The notes beneath the pieces were generated by a model, which did no database searches, was not told where the DNA came from, and saw only the letters and a program-made list of their open reading frames with translations. From the NCBI GenBank assembly GCA_020833205.1, contig JAJHQT010000017.1:1-13224 (forward strand): 13,224 nt of DNA, read 5' to 3'. This document shows positions 1 to 6,853 of the stretch, in pieces; positions within the stretch are counted from its first letter, which is position 1, and the number at the start of each line of letters is the position of its first letter. Position numbers and translations under genes: made by a program. Source of the stretch: Pyrobaculum sp. Its GTDB lineage: Archaea > Thermoproteota > Thermoprotei > Thermoproteales > Thermoproteaceae.

Positions 1-98
1 GTTCTCGTACTGTGCAAGACCTCGCCCAAGCGCCGCGGGTCTACGGGGTAAAGCTTCGGAATTGGATCGAACAGCGGGGGCTCAGCTGTTGAAAGCAT
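1..98 (-). CDS. Unknown protein, N-terminal fragment (runs off the left edge)
   Basis: An ATG at 98-96 on the minus strand opens 32 codons with no stop before the window edge. The peptide begins MLSTAEPPLFDPIPKLYPVD and is proline-rich. An in-frame TGA lies three codons upstream, so this ATG is the only plausible start in view. The gene diverges from the zinc-ribbon gene at 123, and its start codon falls inside the AT-rich box that would serve that neighbour. I do not recognise the family and too little is visible to assign a function. Chance open frame remains possible, but the codon use and divergent layout favour a real gene. Confidence 0.5.
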   Translation of the reverse strand, partial: MLSTAEPPLFDPIPKLYPVDPRRLGEVLHSTR

Positions 99-103
99 AT
101 TAA
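96..103 (+). promoter_or_regulatory. Probable TATA box for the zinc-ribbon gene
   Basis: The AT-rich stretch CATATTAA is centred about 23 bp before the GTG at 123, the spacing seen for leaderless archaeal genes. It overlaps the ATG of the divergent gene (96-98). Confidence 0.4.
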
Positions 104-122
104 CTCAGTCATCTACCAAATC

Positions 123-452
123 GTGTCCTGCCCTAGATGTGGTTCGCGCGACGTCATGCTTCTTCCCAGTGACGAGTTTGTGTGTAAGCGCTGTGGGCAT
201 AGATGGCCTTTGCCGCAGGTAGATTACTCCTGGGTTGAGGTGGAGATAAAGAAGGCGAAGCTCTTCGAGAAATACATCGACGCGCCTATAGAGAGCTGTG
301 CCGAATTGTTGAGCCATCTGGTGAAGGAGCTCGACGAGAGAAACGCCAGATTGTTGGCGGCTAAGATCTTACTTTTGAGGGCTGAGAGGCGTAAGTTGAC
401 GCAGTCAGAGCTGAGGAAGCTATACGAGGACGCGGATAGGTGTTTTCAATGA
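123..452 (+). CDS. Small zinc-ribbon protein of unknown function
   Basis: A 109-residue protein with an N-terminal zinc ribbon: Cys3-x2-Cys6 and Cys21-x2-Cys24, the second pair in CKRCGHRW. The fold resembles the zinc ribbons of archaeal transcription and RNA-related proteins. Residues from about 40 to the end are predicted helical, charged and leucine-rich, possibly for protein-protein contact. The start is GTG at 123, supported by the AT-rich box at 96-103. The stop codon overlaps the ATG of the following MoaC-like gene (ATGA at 449-452), so the two are very likely co-transcribed and translationally coupled. The exact role is unknown; a link to molybdopterin synthesis rests only on this neighbour. 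Confidence 0.8.
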   Translation: MSCPRCGSRDVMLLPSDEFVCKRCGHRWPLPQVDYSWVEVEIKKAKLFEKYIDAPIESCAELLSHLVKELDERNARLLAAKILLLRAERRKLTQSELRKLYEDADRCFQ

Positions 453-1180
453 TAGTAGACATCTCTCAGAAGCCTTCTGTCTATAGATATGCGAGAGCCT
501 CTCTCGAAGCTTCTATAGACATATGCAACACTGCGTCTGCAATACGTGCAGCGGTCAACGCACATCGCTACCTGCCGTTTCTACATCCACTGCCTCTTTC
601 CGCCTCTGCTTATTGCAGAGACGGCAGATTCCACGTCGAGGGGTTTACTGAGTGGCAGACAGGGGTTGAGATGGACGTCCTCTTTGGCGCGTTGGTGGGG
701 GCCGTGGCGTCTGGCGCCTCTGTCTTGAGGAATCTCTCAGTAGACGTAAAACGTAAGGGCGTGGCACAGCCTCTCACGCCGCCGCAAAACACAGAGACGT
801 CTTTTACGAGACATGGTGGTCTCGTGGCGTCTGCATATGGCGAGATGGAGATGAGAAACCTAGAACTCGCCAAGAAGCCAGTGGACAAGGGCCACCCGCT
901 CTATGCGGCTCAGACCGCGGCTGCGCTCAACGTCAAGAGACTTTGTGAGCTTGTAGGAGGCCCCTGCCCTGCGGTGCAACACTTCAAAATAGACATAGAG
1001 GTATTGGACGTACTTAGAGTGTACGTAGTTGTGAAGGCAAGAGATGTACCTCCAGCTCCGGAGGCGTTATTCGCGGCGGGGGTTGCGTTTTTAACTGTCT
1101 GGGACATGACTAAGAAATATGAAAAAGACGAAGAGGGGCAGTACCCCCATACGAGGATTAAGGTGATATCGTTACAGTGA
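449..1180 (+). CDS. moaC: Double-length MoaC homologue (cyclic pyranopterin monophosphate synthase family)
   Basis: MoaC converts the MoaA product into cyclic pyranopterin monophosphate, an early step of molybdenum/tungsten cofactor synthesis. Usual MoaC proteins are about 160 residues; this one is 243 and looks like two MoaC domains in tandem. The N-half has the typical opening MIVDIS, then LHPLPLS (46-48 = HPL) and TGVEMD (71-76), but lacks the family's YDMCK-type motif. The C-half has [20 protein letters not shown] (146-165), which aligns with E. coli HKGDVF...AAKRT, and WDMTKK (218-223), but lacks HPL and GVEM. The active-site motifs are thus divided between the halves. The start is placed at ATG 449, which overlaps the upstream stop and matches the conserved N-terminus; GTG at 440 is an alternative. 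Family assignment is firm; activity is inferred. Confidence 0.85.
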   Translation: MIVDISQKPSVYRYARASLEASIDICNTASAIRAAVNAHRYLPFLHPLPLSASAYCRDGRFHVEGFTEWQTGVEMDVLFGALVGAVASGASVLRNLSVDVKRKGVAQPLTPPQNTETSFTRHGGLVASAYGEMEMRNLELAKKPVDKGHPLYAAQTAAALNVKRLCELVGGPCPAVQHFKIDIEVLDVLRVYVVVKARDVPPAPEALFAAGVAFLTVWDMTKKYEKDEEGQYPHTRIKVISLQ

Positions 1181-1182
1181 AG

Positions 1183-1191
1183 AAATTTAAG
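1183..1191 (+). promoter_or_regulatory. Probable TATA box for glyA
   Basis: AAATTTAAG lies just after the MoaC stop codon and is centred about 24 bp before the glyA ATG at 1211. This fits a leaderless transcript and suggests glyA has its own promoter. Confidence 0.55.
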
Positions 1192-1210
1192 TCGTAGAAT
1201 TATTGAGTCA

Positions 1211-2503
1211 ATGCTTCCCCGGGAGGTCAACGACATAATAGACGTTGTGATTAGACACAACGTGTGGAGGCGACAAGAGACTATAAACTTAATAGCCAGC
1301 GAAAACGTGATGTCGCCGCTTGCGGAGCTTCTCTATTTGAACGACCTTTCTGGTAGGTATGCAGAGGGCACAGTCGGCCAGCGGTACTACCAAGGGACAA
1401 AGTTCGTAGACGTGTTAGAAGACGCGCTCTCTAGGCGATTTGCCAAGGTTCTAGGCGCAAGTTTTGTAGATGTAAGGCCCATCTCCGGCACGATTGCCAA
1501 CCTAGCGACCTACTTAGCCCTAGTCCCCGAGGGCGGCGTCGTCGCATCGCTTCCTGTTAAGTACGGCGGACACATCAGCCACAACACAGTCGGCGGACTG
1601 AAGGCGCTTAGGCTCAAGGCCGTCGATCTGCCATGGAATATGGAGAACTTCAACGTGGATGTGGACGCGGCGCGTAAAGTAATAGAGGAGAAAAAGCCCA
1701 ACTTAATAATCCTAGGCGCCTCGCTCTACCTATTCCCACACCCAGTGAAGGAGATAGCAGAAATTACAAAGACAGTAGGCGCCTACGTTCTTCACGACTC
1801 TGCACACGTCTTCGGCCTTATAGTAGGCGGCGTCTTCCCAAACCCCCTGAGAGAGGGGGCCCACGTAATCACTACCTCTACTCACAAAACCTTCCCAGGT
1901 CCCCAAGGCGGGCTTATAGCCACCGTGTTGGGAGACGAAGTAAATGCGCAGATACAAAAGGCGGTGTTCCCCACATTCACTTCCAACTACCACCTACACC
2001 GCTATGCGGCGACGTACGTGACGTTGGTGGAGATGGAGACCTTCGGAAGAGAGTACGCAACTAGAGTGGTGGAAAACGCCAAGGCTCTTGCGGAGGCCCT
2101 CTCCGCAGAGGGGATCACGCCGGTCGCCGAGAGACAAGGCTTCACCAAGACGCATCAAGTGGCTGTAGACGTCTCTAAGTTCGGCGGCGGCGACAAAGTA
2201 GCGGCGTTGCTCGAAGAGGCAAACATCATAGTCAACAAGAACGCCCTGCCCTGGGACAAAAGCGTGCTAAGGCCCAGCGGCATCAGAATGGGCGTACAGG
2301 AGATGACACGCTTCGGCATGGGCAGAGACGAAATGCAGGAGATAGCAAGATTCATAGCAAGGGTGCTGAGAGGCGAAGACCCAGCCACCGTCAAGCGCGA
2401 AGTAACGAAGTTTAGAAAGTCGTTCCTCGAAATAAAATACGGCTTTAAGTTATATAAAGACATTGTTGAAAACGTATTCGCATCGTTAAACCTCTATATG
2501 TGA
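1211..2503 (+). CDS. glyA: Serine hydroxymethyltransferase
   Basis: A PLP-dependent cytosolic enzyme that interconverts serine and glycine while transferring a one-carbon unit to a folate or archaeal pterin carrier. The 430 residues match the archaeal family length. Visible landmarks are the N-terminal [10 protein letters not shown] (about 26-35), a [13 protein letters not shown] segment equivalent to the family's cofactor and substrate loop, HDSAHVFGL with the PLP-contacting Asp/His, and [12 protein letters not shown], where Lys226 should form the Schiff base. The ATG at 1211 is the first in frame and sits 24 bp from a TATA box. The gene ends 24 bp from the convergent SDR gene. Thermoproteales enzymes may use a modified pterin rather than folate; the sequence does not settle this. 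Confidence 0.96.
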   Translation: MLPREVNDIIDVVIRHNVWRRQETINLIASENVMSPLAELLYLNDLSGRYAEGTVGQRYYQGTKFVDVLEDALSRRFAKVLGASFVDVRPISGTIANLATYLALVPEGGVVASLPVKYGGHISHNTVGGLKALRLKAVDLPWNMENFNVDVDAARKVIEEKKPNLIILGASLYLFPHPVKEIAEITKTVGAYVLHDSAHVFGLIVGGVFPNPLREGAHVITTSTHKTFPGPQGGLIATVLGDEVNAQIQKAVFPTFTSNYHLHRYAATYVTLVEMETFGREYATRVVENAKALAEALSAEGITPVAERQGFTKTHQVAVDVSKFGGGDKVAALLEEANIIVNKNALPWDKSVLRPSGIRMGVQEMTRFGMGRDEMQEIARFIARVLRGEDPATVKREVTKFRKSFLEIKYGFKLYKDIVENVFASLNLYM

Positions 2504-2527
2504 CCAAACAACTTGTGTGTAACGACG

Positions 2528-3310
2528 TTATACGCAGAGCGTCCGGCCGCCGTCTATTAAAATTAACGAGCCTGTTATATAGCTCGCCTTATCGGAGGCT
2601 AGGAAGGCGACTAATTCGCCGATCTCCTCGGGCTTCGCCAACCTGCCCAGGGGTATTTCCTTCTCTATTTCTCTAATCACGTCCTCGACGCTACGTCCCT
2701 CTCTCTGCGCTCTGGTAGCCGCCACTTCTCTCACGCGCTCAGTATCCACGTAGCCCTGCATAATGCCGTTCACCAATATGTTGTAAGGCCCCAGCTGATA
2801 GGCCAGAGTCTTCACAAGACCGGCTATAGAGATTCTTATGACGTTGGAGAGTGTAAGCGTCGGAATCGGCTGTTTCAACGTGGACGAAGTGATGTAGATC
2901 AGACGGCCCTGCCTCCTTTCGATCATGGAGGGCAACACGTCTCTGGTTATCCACACGGCGCTCATGAGAAGAAGCCTCACGCCGTAGTCCCAATCTTCCT
3001 CGGAGAGCTCCATGAAGGTGCCAGGCTTAGGCGGCCCCGTGTTATAAGCCAACACGTCCACTCTGCCGAAGTTTCGGACCGCCGTGTCTACTATCCGCCT
3101 TACGTCTTCCCTCCTTGTTATGTCCGCTTGAACGGGAATAACAGAAACCCCATGGCGCGTCTCGAGCTCCTTTGCAAGCTTCTCCAGCCTGGCGAAGTCT
3201 CGCGACGCAATGACCAAACTAGACCCCTCACGCGCCAAGACAGAGGCCACACCTGCGCCGATGCCTCTGCTTGCCGCAGTTACTATAGAGACTTTATCCT
3301 TGAGCAACAT
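2528..3310 (-). CDS. Short-chain dehydrogenase/reductase family protein lacking the canonical Tyr-Lys pair
   Basis: A 260-residue Rossmann-fold protein of the classical SDR type, resembling the beta-ketoacyl-ACP reductase-like subgroup. The cofactor motif reads TAASRGIG (11-18), with Ala in place of the first Gly. NTGP (90-93) replaces the usual NNAG. ITSS (140-143) carries the expected Ser. Where YxxxK should stand there is SNVIR (155-159), so the catalytic Tyr and Lys are Ser and Arg. The C-terminal VAFLASDKASYITGSLILID block is typical. The start at ATG 3310 gives normal family length, puts the protein start at MLLKDKV, and lies about 24 bp from an AT-rich box. A start at 3364 would add 18 residues not expected in the family. 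Substrate unknown; it may be a non-classical oxidoreductase. Confidence 0.88.
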   Translation of the reverse strand: MLLKDKVSIVTAASRGIGAGVASVLAREGSSLVIASRDFARLEKLAKELETRHGVSVIPVQADITRREDVRRIVDTAVRNFGRVDVLAYNTGPPKPGTFMELSEEDWDYGVRLLLMSAVWITRDVLPSMIERRQGRLIYITSSTLKQPIPTLTLSNVIRISIAGLVKTLAYQLGPYNILVNGIMQGYVDTERVREVAATRAQREGRSVEDVIREIEKEIPLGRLAKPEEIGELVAFLASDKASYITGSLILIDGGRTLCV

Positions 3311-3328
3311 AGAGGGCAAAATCTTGTT

Positions 3329-3338
3329 GTTTTTATTT
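3329..3338 (-). promoter_or_regulatory. Probable TATA box for the SDR gene
   Basis: Read on the minus strand this is AAATAAAAAC, centred about 24 bp before the ATG at 3310. It lies inside what would be coding sequence if the longer start at 3364 were used, which argues for the shorter form. Confidence 0.5.
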
Positions 3339-3431
3339 GTACCAACGTCCTTCGCCTTCCGCAATCTCGAGATCTCGTTTCTGTGGCAGGCTTACCTTGA
3401 TAACCAGCTTGTAAGACATACGACGTTCCTT

Positions 3432-4361
3432 CTATTTTAACTTGATAAAGACATGGCGCCTACAGACATCCCTCAGCGGACATTGTTCGCATTTCAACTC
3501 TCTACAGTACCTAACGCCTATGTCGTAGGCCCCCCTCTCAAAAAGCACGGGGTCTCCGCTGATCTTACCCACATACCTCACAAGCCCTCGTATAGATTCG
3601 AGACGCAACACCACGTCGCGACATTGGCCTCCTTTTGCTTCGCAAAGCAGTCTTTTTGCGACTCTGGCCTTGACTCTTTCTGCTGAGAGTGCAGGGACGT
3701 CTTCGTATGCCCCTGATCGTAATGTCACAAGGGCGGTGTACATGTCTCCGTGGAGGACGTATTTCCGATGTTCTTGGCCGTAGGCTATCTTAGCCGCCAA
3801 GGGGATGTTGGTCTCGTGGATAAAGAGACGGAGAAATAATCTCACGCCTCTGCCGACCCTGTTGCCGCCTCTGCCGCCGAAAATTATCCTCCGGATGTCA
3901 TTTTCAAAATCTGCTATTTTTTTCTGCTTAACAATCCATAAGTGAAGAAGTTTGTATTTATTATTTACGACGTTGAGCGCCCTTAGGAGGTCGGATACAA
4001 CAGAGTCGGCGACGTCTCTGTCTACGCCGACTTCCTCTAGTGCCTTGCGTAGCTTTGACGCCGACAAGATGTCGTAGATATGTTTCTCATACGCCGATGC
4101 CAAGTTTCTAAGGTTCGAGTCGCTAAGCGGCCTGTGCTGACTTAATAAAGCCACGAGCATCACATACGTTATCAGCAAGTCTAGCCCCTTGATGTTAGAG
4201 AGGTTAGCTATGTATGTATCAAAGTCTCTATAAGTACGCGAAATAGACTTCACCTGCTCCACCAACAGGGCGTAGCTGTGTGGAAGGCTTTCAATAATTC
4301 TGTCGCGTGTAGAGGCTCCGTGTTCCACGATCCTTCTCCTCACCTCCTCGGCGGTCGCCAC
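3432..4361 (-). CDS. Putative HhH-GPD-like DNA repair protein with an Fe-S cluster loop
   Basis: I do not know a characterised match for this 309-residue protein. Its C-terminus has Cys286-x4-Cys291-x2-Cys294-x5-Cys300, ending QCPLRDVC. This closely resembles the [4Fe-4S] loop of endonuclease III/MutY-type glycosylases (C-x6-C-x2-C-x5-C), and is preceded by ERGAYDIGVRYC, which resembles their HQALMDLGATVC helix. Further upstream AAKIAYG (189-195) and LHGDMYTALVTLRSG (203-217) place Asp206 where HhH-GPD glycosylases keep the catalytic Asp (D-x6-[VL]-x2-R-x-G spacing). No clear Gly-Pro-Gly hairpin is seen. The first 140 residues are helical and unrecognised. GTG start at 4361, with a TATA-like box about 24 bp upstream shared with divergent cdd. 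A DNA glycosylase/lyase or a non-catalytic relative is inferred. Confidence 0.72.
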   Translation of the reverse strand: MATAEEVRRRIVEHGASTRDRIIESLPHSYALLVEQVKSISRTYRDFDTYIANLSNIKGLDLLITYVMLVALLSQHRPLSDSNLRNLASAYEKHIYDILSASKLRKALEEVGVDRDVADSVVSDLLRALNVVNNKYKLLHLWIVKQKKIADFENDIRRIIFGGRGGNRVGRGVRLFLRLFIHETNIPLAAKIAYGQEHRKYVLHGDMYTALVTLRSGAYEDVPALSAERVKARVAKRLLCEAKGGQCRDVVLRLESIRGLVRYVGKISGDPVLFERGAYDIGVRYCRELKCEQCPLRDVCRRHVFIKLK

Positions 4362-4372
4362 GCGTTGCGTCC

Positions 4373-4390
4373 TTAAAATCCATATATAAA
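4373..4390. promoter_or_regulatory. Overlapping divergent promoters between the HhH-GPD-like gene and cdd
   Basis: Only 38 bp separate the two starts. TTAAAATCC (4373-4381) is centred about 24 bp before the cdd ATG at 4400. TTTATATATGG, read on the minus strand (about 4380-4390), is centred about 24 bp before the GTG at 4361. The two boxes are adjacent, so polymerase at one site should hinder the other. Confidence 0.55.
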
Positions 4391-4399
4391 CTAAGTCCC

Positions 4400-4783
4400 A
4401 TGGAGGAATTGGTCGAAAGAGCTAAGGCGGTGTTGAACAACGCCTACGCCCCCTATTCAAAGTTCAAAGTAGCCGCCGCAGTGAGGACTAAAAGCGGTAG
4501 AGTATACACTGGCGTCAACATAGAGAACGCCTCCTACGGGCTGACTATATGCGCCGAGCGCGTGGCTGTGTTTAAAGCGGTGTCAGAAGGAGATAGGGAT
4601 ATTGAGGTCGTGGCGGTCTATACCGACACAGAGGAGCCCACGCCGCCCTGCGGCGCGTGTAGACAAGTAATTGCAGAATTCAACCCAGACGCGCTTATAG
4701 TGATGGCCAGCAGAAAGAAAACCGTCGTGGTAAGGCTCAGCGAGCTGTTGCCGCACGCGTTTACGAGAAAAAACCTTGACTAG
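4400..4783 (+). CDS. cdd: Cytidine deaminase
   Basis: Deaminates cytidine and deoxycytidine to uridine and deoxyuridine in pyrimidine salvage. At 127 residues it matches the short, homotetrameric zinc-dependent form. The zinc ligands and catalytic Glu are clear: CAE at 51-53 (Cys51, proton-shuttling Glu53) and PCGAC at 83-87 (Cys84 and Cys87). Conserved APYSKFKVAAA (17-27) and GVNIENASYG (38-47) form the substrate pocket. The ATG at 4400 is preceded by a TATA box at the leaderless distance. Its stop codon overlaps that of the convergent Mrp gene within the palindrome CTAG (4780-4783). Confidence 0.96.
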   Translation: MEELVERAKAVLNNAYAPYSKFKVAAAVRTKSGRVYTGVNIENASYGLTICAERVAVFKAVSEGDRDIEVVAVYTDTEEPTPPCGACRQVIAEFNPDALIVMASRKKTVVVRLSELLPHAFTRKNLD

Positions 4784-5703
4784 TTCTCTTCCTCTTCTTC
4801 GCCTGGAAGCTTTAACAAAGATATCCTTTTAGGCTTCTCCTCCTTAGGCTGAGTTTGTTGCGTCAACTTGTCTTTATACATCTCTGCAAGCTTATCTACT
4901 ATAGACAGAACTGCTCTAGCCGTTTCGCTATCTTTTGTGAGGAATTCATGGAGCCTGCCTGAGTCTAGGTACTGGGAGAACTCGGGGTCTATCGGTATGC
5001 CCCCTAGAAACGGCACGCCGGCAGCTTCTGCTATTCTCCTACCTGCGTCTTTGCCGAAAATGTGATATACCTTTCCATCGTCTGGACATTTGAAGCAACA
5101 CATATTTTCTACTATGCCTGCTACCTTGATGTTAAGCTTTCTAGAAAAGTCTATTGCCTTTAATACAATCCTACGTGAGATTTCTGTTGGAATTGTGACT
5201 ACAATGCTTCCGTCTAGCCCTCCTTGTAGACTTTGCGCGATGGTGAGCGGTGCGTCGCCTGTACCCGGCGGGAGATCGACCACAAATACGTCAAGAGGCC
5301 CCCAGTCCACCTGTGCGATGAAGTCGCGAAGTGCTTGGTTTACCAAGGGGGCTCTCCATATAACTGCCGTGTCGTCGCTGGGCAGGGCGAATTCGATAGA
5401 GACCACCTTTATGCCAAAAGGCCCCTGCGCAGGGATTATCTTGCCGCTCTTCTGGTCGACATAGAGCGTGGCGTCCGTAATGCCGAGCATCTTTGGGACA
5501 GTAGGTCCGTAGACGTCGCCGTCGAGAATCCCCACCTTGTACCCCCTCATGGCGAAGCCCACGGCGACGGCTGTGGTAACAAGCGACTTCCCAACGCCGC
5601 CCTTGCCAGAGATGGTGACTAGCTTAAGCTTGACATGTTTAAGAACATCGGCGAGAGAGCCAGGCGCGGCCGCTTGGCCGCGGATGTTGACCTTAACCGA
5701 CAT
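4780..5703 (-). CDS. mrp: Mrp/NBP35-family P-loop ATPase (Fe-S cluster carrier)
   Basis: A cytosolic ATPase believed to hold and deliver Fe-S clusters to apoproteins. The 307-residue protein has the deviant Walker A SGKGGVGKS (32-40), the Walker B-type region DGDVYGP (61-67), VVDLPPGTGD (141-150) and ENMCCFKC (199-206). In the last, Cys203-x2-Cys206 is the bridging cluster motif expected at the dimer interface. It starts almost directly with the ATPase domain and so lacks the N-terminal DUF59/MIP18 domain found in many bacterial Mrp proteins. The C-terminus is a charged tail ending in a run of Glu. ATG at 5703 has an AT-rich box about 25 bp upstream that overlaps the end of the MarC-family gene, so it can be transcribed independently of it. 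Confidence 0.93.
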   Translation of the reverse strand: MSVKVNIRGQAAAPGSLADVLKHVKLKLVTISGKGGVGKSLVTTAVAVGFAMRGYKVGILDGDVYGPTVPKMLGITDATLYVDQKSGKIIPAQGPFGIKVVSIEFALPSDDTAVIWRAPLVNQALRDFIAQVDWGPLDVFVVDLPPGTGDAPLTIAQSLQGGLDGSIVVTIPTEISRRIVLKAIDFSRKLNIKVAGIVENMCCFKCPDDGKVYHIFGKDAGRRIAEAAGVPFLGGIPIDPEFSQYLDSGRLHEFLTKDSETARAVLSIVDKLAEMYKDKLTQQTQPKEEKPKRISLLKLPGEEEEEN

Positions 5704-5722
5704 TGTATCTCTCAGGTTATGT

Positions 5723-5737
5723 ATATTTTAAATATTT
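5723..5737 (-). promoter_or_regulatory. Probable TATA box for the Mrp gene
   Basis: A strongly AT-rich stretch, TTTAAAATA on the minus strand, is centred about 25 bp before the ATG at 5703. Its upstream edge overlaps the stop codon of the MarC-family gene (5736-5738). Confidence 0.55.
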
Positions 5738-6344
5738 AGCCAAGATTTAACCACTGAGACAGCCCTCGTCGAATTAGGGAGATGCCGATAGCCGCGCTTA
5801 AGATAAGCATCATTTTCTCCATGACGCGGATTCCGAGGATGCCGAATACTCTGGTTAACAGTTCGGAGGCAAACAACGTGGCTAGCGTGAGAAGCGACAC
5901 TACTACAATCACTACCAGAGTATGAAAAAGACCTGTCTCTCTAGAGAGGAGAAGAACGTAAGAGATAGAGGCAGGCCCCGCCAAGAAGGGCACCGCCAGC
6001 GGCACAACTGCCACTTCCACCCCCTCTGCGGCGACGCCCTGCTCGTACGGCTTCACGAGATAAAACAAGGAGAAAACCGTAAGAATAACTCCGCTGGCTA
6101 TCATAAAGTCGCCTAGAGTAACGCCGAAATAGCCGAAAACCTCTAGGCCAAACACCGCGAAGAGCGTCAAGATGAAGGCGGCTAAGGCGACTGAAAGGAC
6201 AAGAACCCTGCGTCTATGTGCAGGATCTAGTCTCGCGGTAACTGCAGTAAATAGGGGGATGTTCCCAACGGGGTCCACAATGACGTAGAGCGCCGCAATA
6301 GATACTAACAGATTTAAGGCGTCAGAACCCAGATTAAACATCAT
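5736..6344 (-). CDS. MarC-family integral membrane protein
   Basis: A 202-residue protein with six hydrophobic segments, at roughly 8-28, 46-66, 74-94, 111-130, 142-162 and 174-194, matching the MarC/UPF0056 family. The conserved family block VDPVGNIPLF (about 23-32) is clear, as is the second-half block PLAVPFLAGPASIS. The fold has internal two-fold symmetry typical of this family. An amino-acid transporter has been described in an archaeal member (SnatA), but the substrate here is unknown. Three consecutive start candidates exist: TTG 6347, ATG 6344 and ATG 6341; ATG 6344 is chosen. The gene follows rpl37e by 38 bp and may be read from the lsm promoter. A TTAAGTAATG box inside the rpl37e end (about 6380-6389) could also serve it. 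Confidence 0.9.
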   Translation of the reverse strand: MMFNLGSDALNLLVSIAALYVIVDPVGNIPLFTAVTARLDPAHRRRVLVLSVALAAFILTLFAVFGLEVFGYFGVTLGDFMIASGVILTVFSLFYLVKPYEQGVAAEGVEVAVVPLAVPFLAGPASISYVLLLSRETGLFHTLVVIVVVSLLTLATLFASELLTRVFGILGIRVMEKMMLILSAAIGISLIRRGLSQWLNLG

Positions 6345-6382
6345 CAACTCAGCGATGACGGGCCGTCTCCACTAACCGTACA

Positions 6383-6541
6383 TTACTTAACCCAATTATA
6401 TCTTCTCCAACGTCTGCTTCTACCCCAGCCGCAAGATGCGCAGTATTTCTTAGTGACGTTGTAGGAATGGCGTCCACAGCGTGGGCACCTAATGTGCGTT
6501 TTTCCTTTGCTATGTTTACCCATCGAGGGGGTTCCCTTCAT
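6383..6541 (-). CDS. rpl37e: Large-subunit ribosomal protein eL37 (L37e)
   Basis: A 52-residue protein that binds 23S rRNA in the archaeal/eukaryotic large ribosomal subunit. It starts [19 protein letters not shown] and has a zinc ribbon of Cys19-x2-Cys22 (CPRC) and Cys34-x2-Cys37 (CASC), followed by the basic tail [11 protein letters not shown]. This is the standard eL37 pattern and length. The ATG (6541-6539) overlaps the TGA of lsm (6540-6538) as ATGA, so it should be coupled to lsm translation. The lsm-rpl37e pair is a well-known archaeal arrangement. Confidence 0.96.
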   Translation of the reverse strand: MKGTPSMGKHSKGKTHIRCPRCGRHSYNVTKKYCASCGWGRSRRWRRYNWVK

Positions 6542-6780
6542 GGCACAGGCGAGATGAAGAGCACGTTCTCTCCTCTTACAACTATAGTTCCGCGTTTGTG
6601 TACATTGCCGTCAATGATCTCCTCGGCGTCGTCAAGCAACAAGTTGACGTGTTGATCAAACGCGCGGAGAACGCCTCTGATTTCGTGGCTATCTCTAAGC
6701 TTGACAAGCACCTGCCTACCAATTGAGTCTTGTAACGTGGCGCCGAGTGTGGCGAAGCATTTGCTGACGTCCGAAGCCAT
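6538..6780 (-). CDS. Sm-like archaeal protein (SmAP/Lsm)
   Basis: An 80-residue member of the Sm/Lsm family, which forms heptameric rings that bind U-rich RNA and act in RNA processing or stability. The Sm1 region runs from about [20 protein letters not shown] through [14 protein letters not shown]. The Sm2 region is [17 protein letters not shown]. From memory it is nearly identical to the P. aerophilum SmAP, supporting the genus-level guess. ATG at 6780, with a TATA box centred about 23 bp upstream. It overlaps rpl37e by ATGA and heads a likely lsm-rpl37e(-marC-like) transcript. Confidence 0.96.
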   Translation of the reverse strand: MASDVSKCFATLGATLQDSIGRQVLVKLRDSHEIRGVLRAFDQHVNLLLDDAEEIIDGNVHKRGTIVVRGENVLFISPVP

Positions 6781-6798
6781 GGTCGACTACTGGGAGCT

Positions 6799-6808
6799 GT
6801 ATATAAAG
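6799..6808 (-). promoter_or_regulatory. Probable TATA box for lsm-rpl37e
   Basis: CTTTATATAC on the minus strand, centred about 23 bp before the lsm ATG at 6780. It is one of the best TATA matches in the window and fits a leaderless mRNA. Confidence 0.65.
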
Positions 6809-6853
6809 TTTATCAGCCAACGCCTAGGCGAGTACCCTCTCTGGTGTTTATTA

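Noticed and set aside
3311..3364. N-terminal extension of the SDR protein
   Set aside because: It covers the AT-rich promoter box and adds 18 polar residues before the conserved start of the Rossmann fold.
4112..4121. T-loop-like sequence GGTTCGAGTC suggesting a tRNA
   Set aside because: No matching acceptor stem, D-arm or anticodon arm nearby, and it lies within the coding region of the Fe-S protein.
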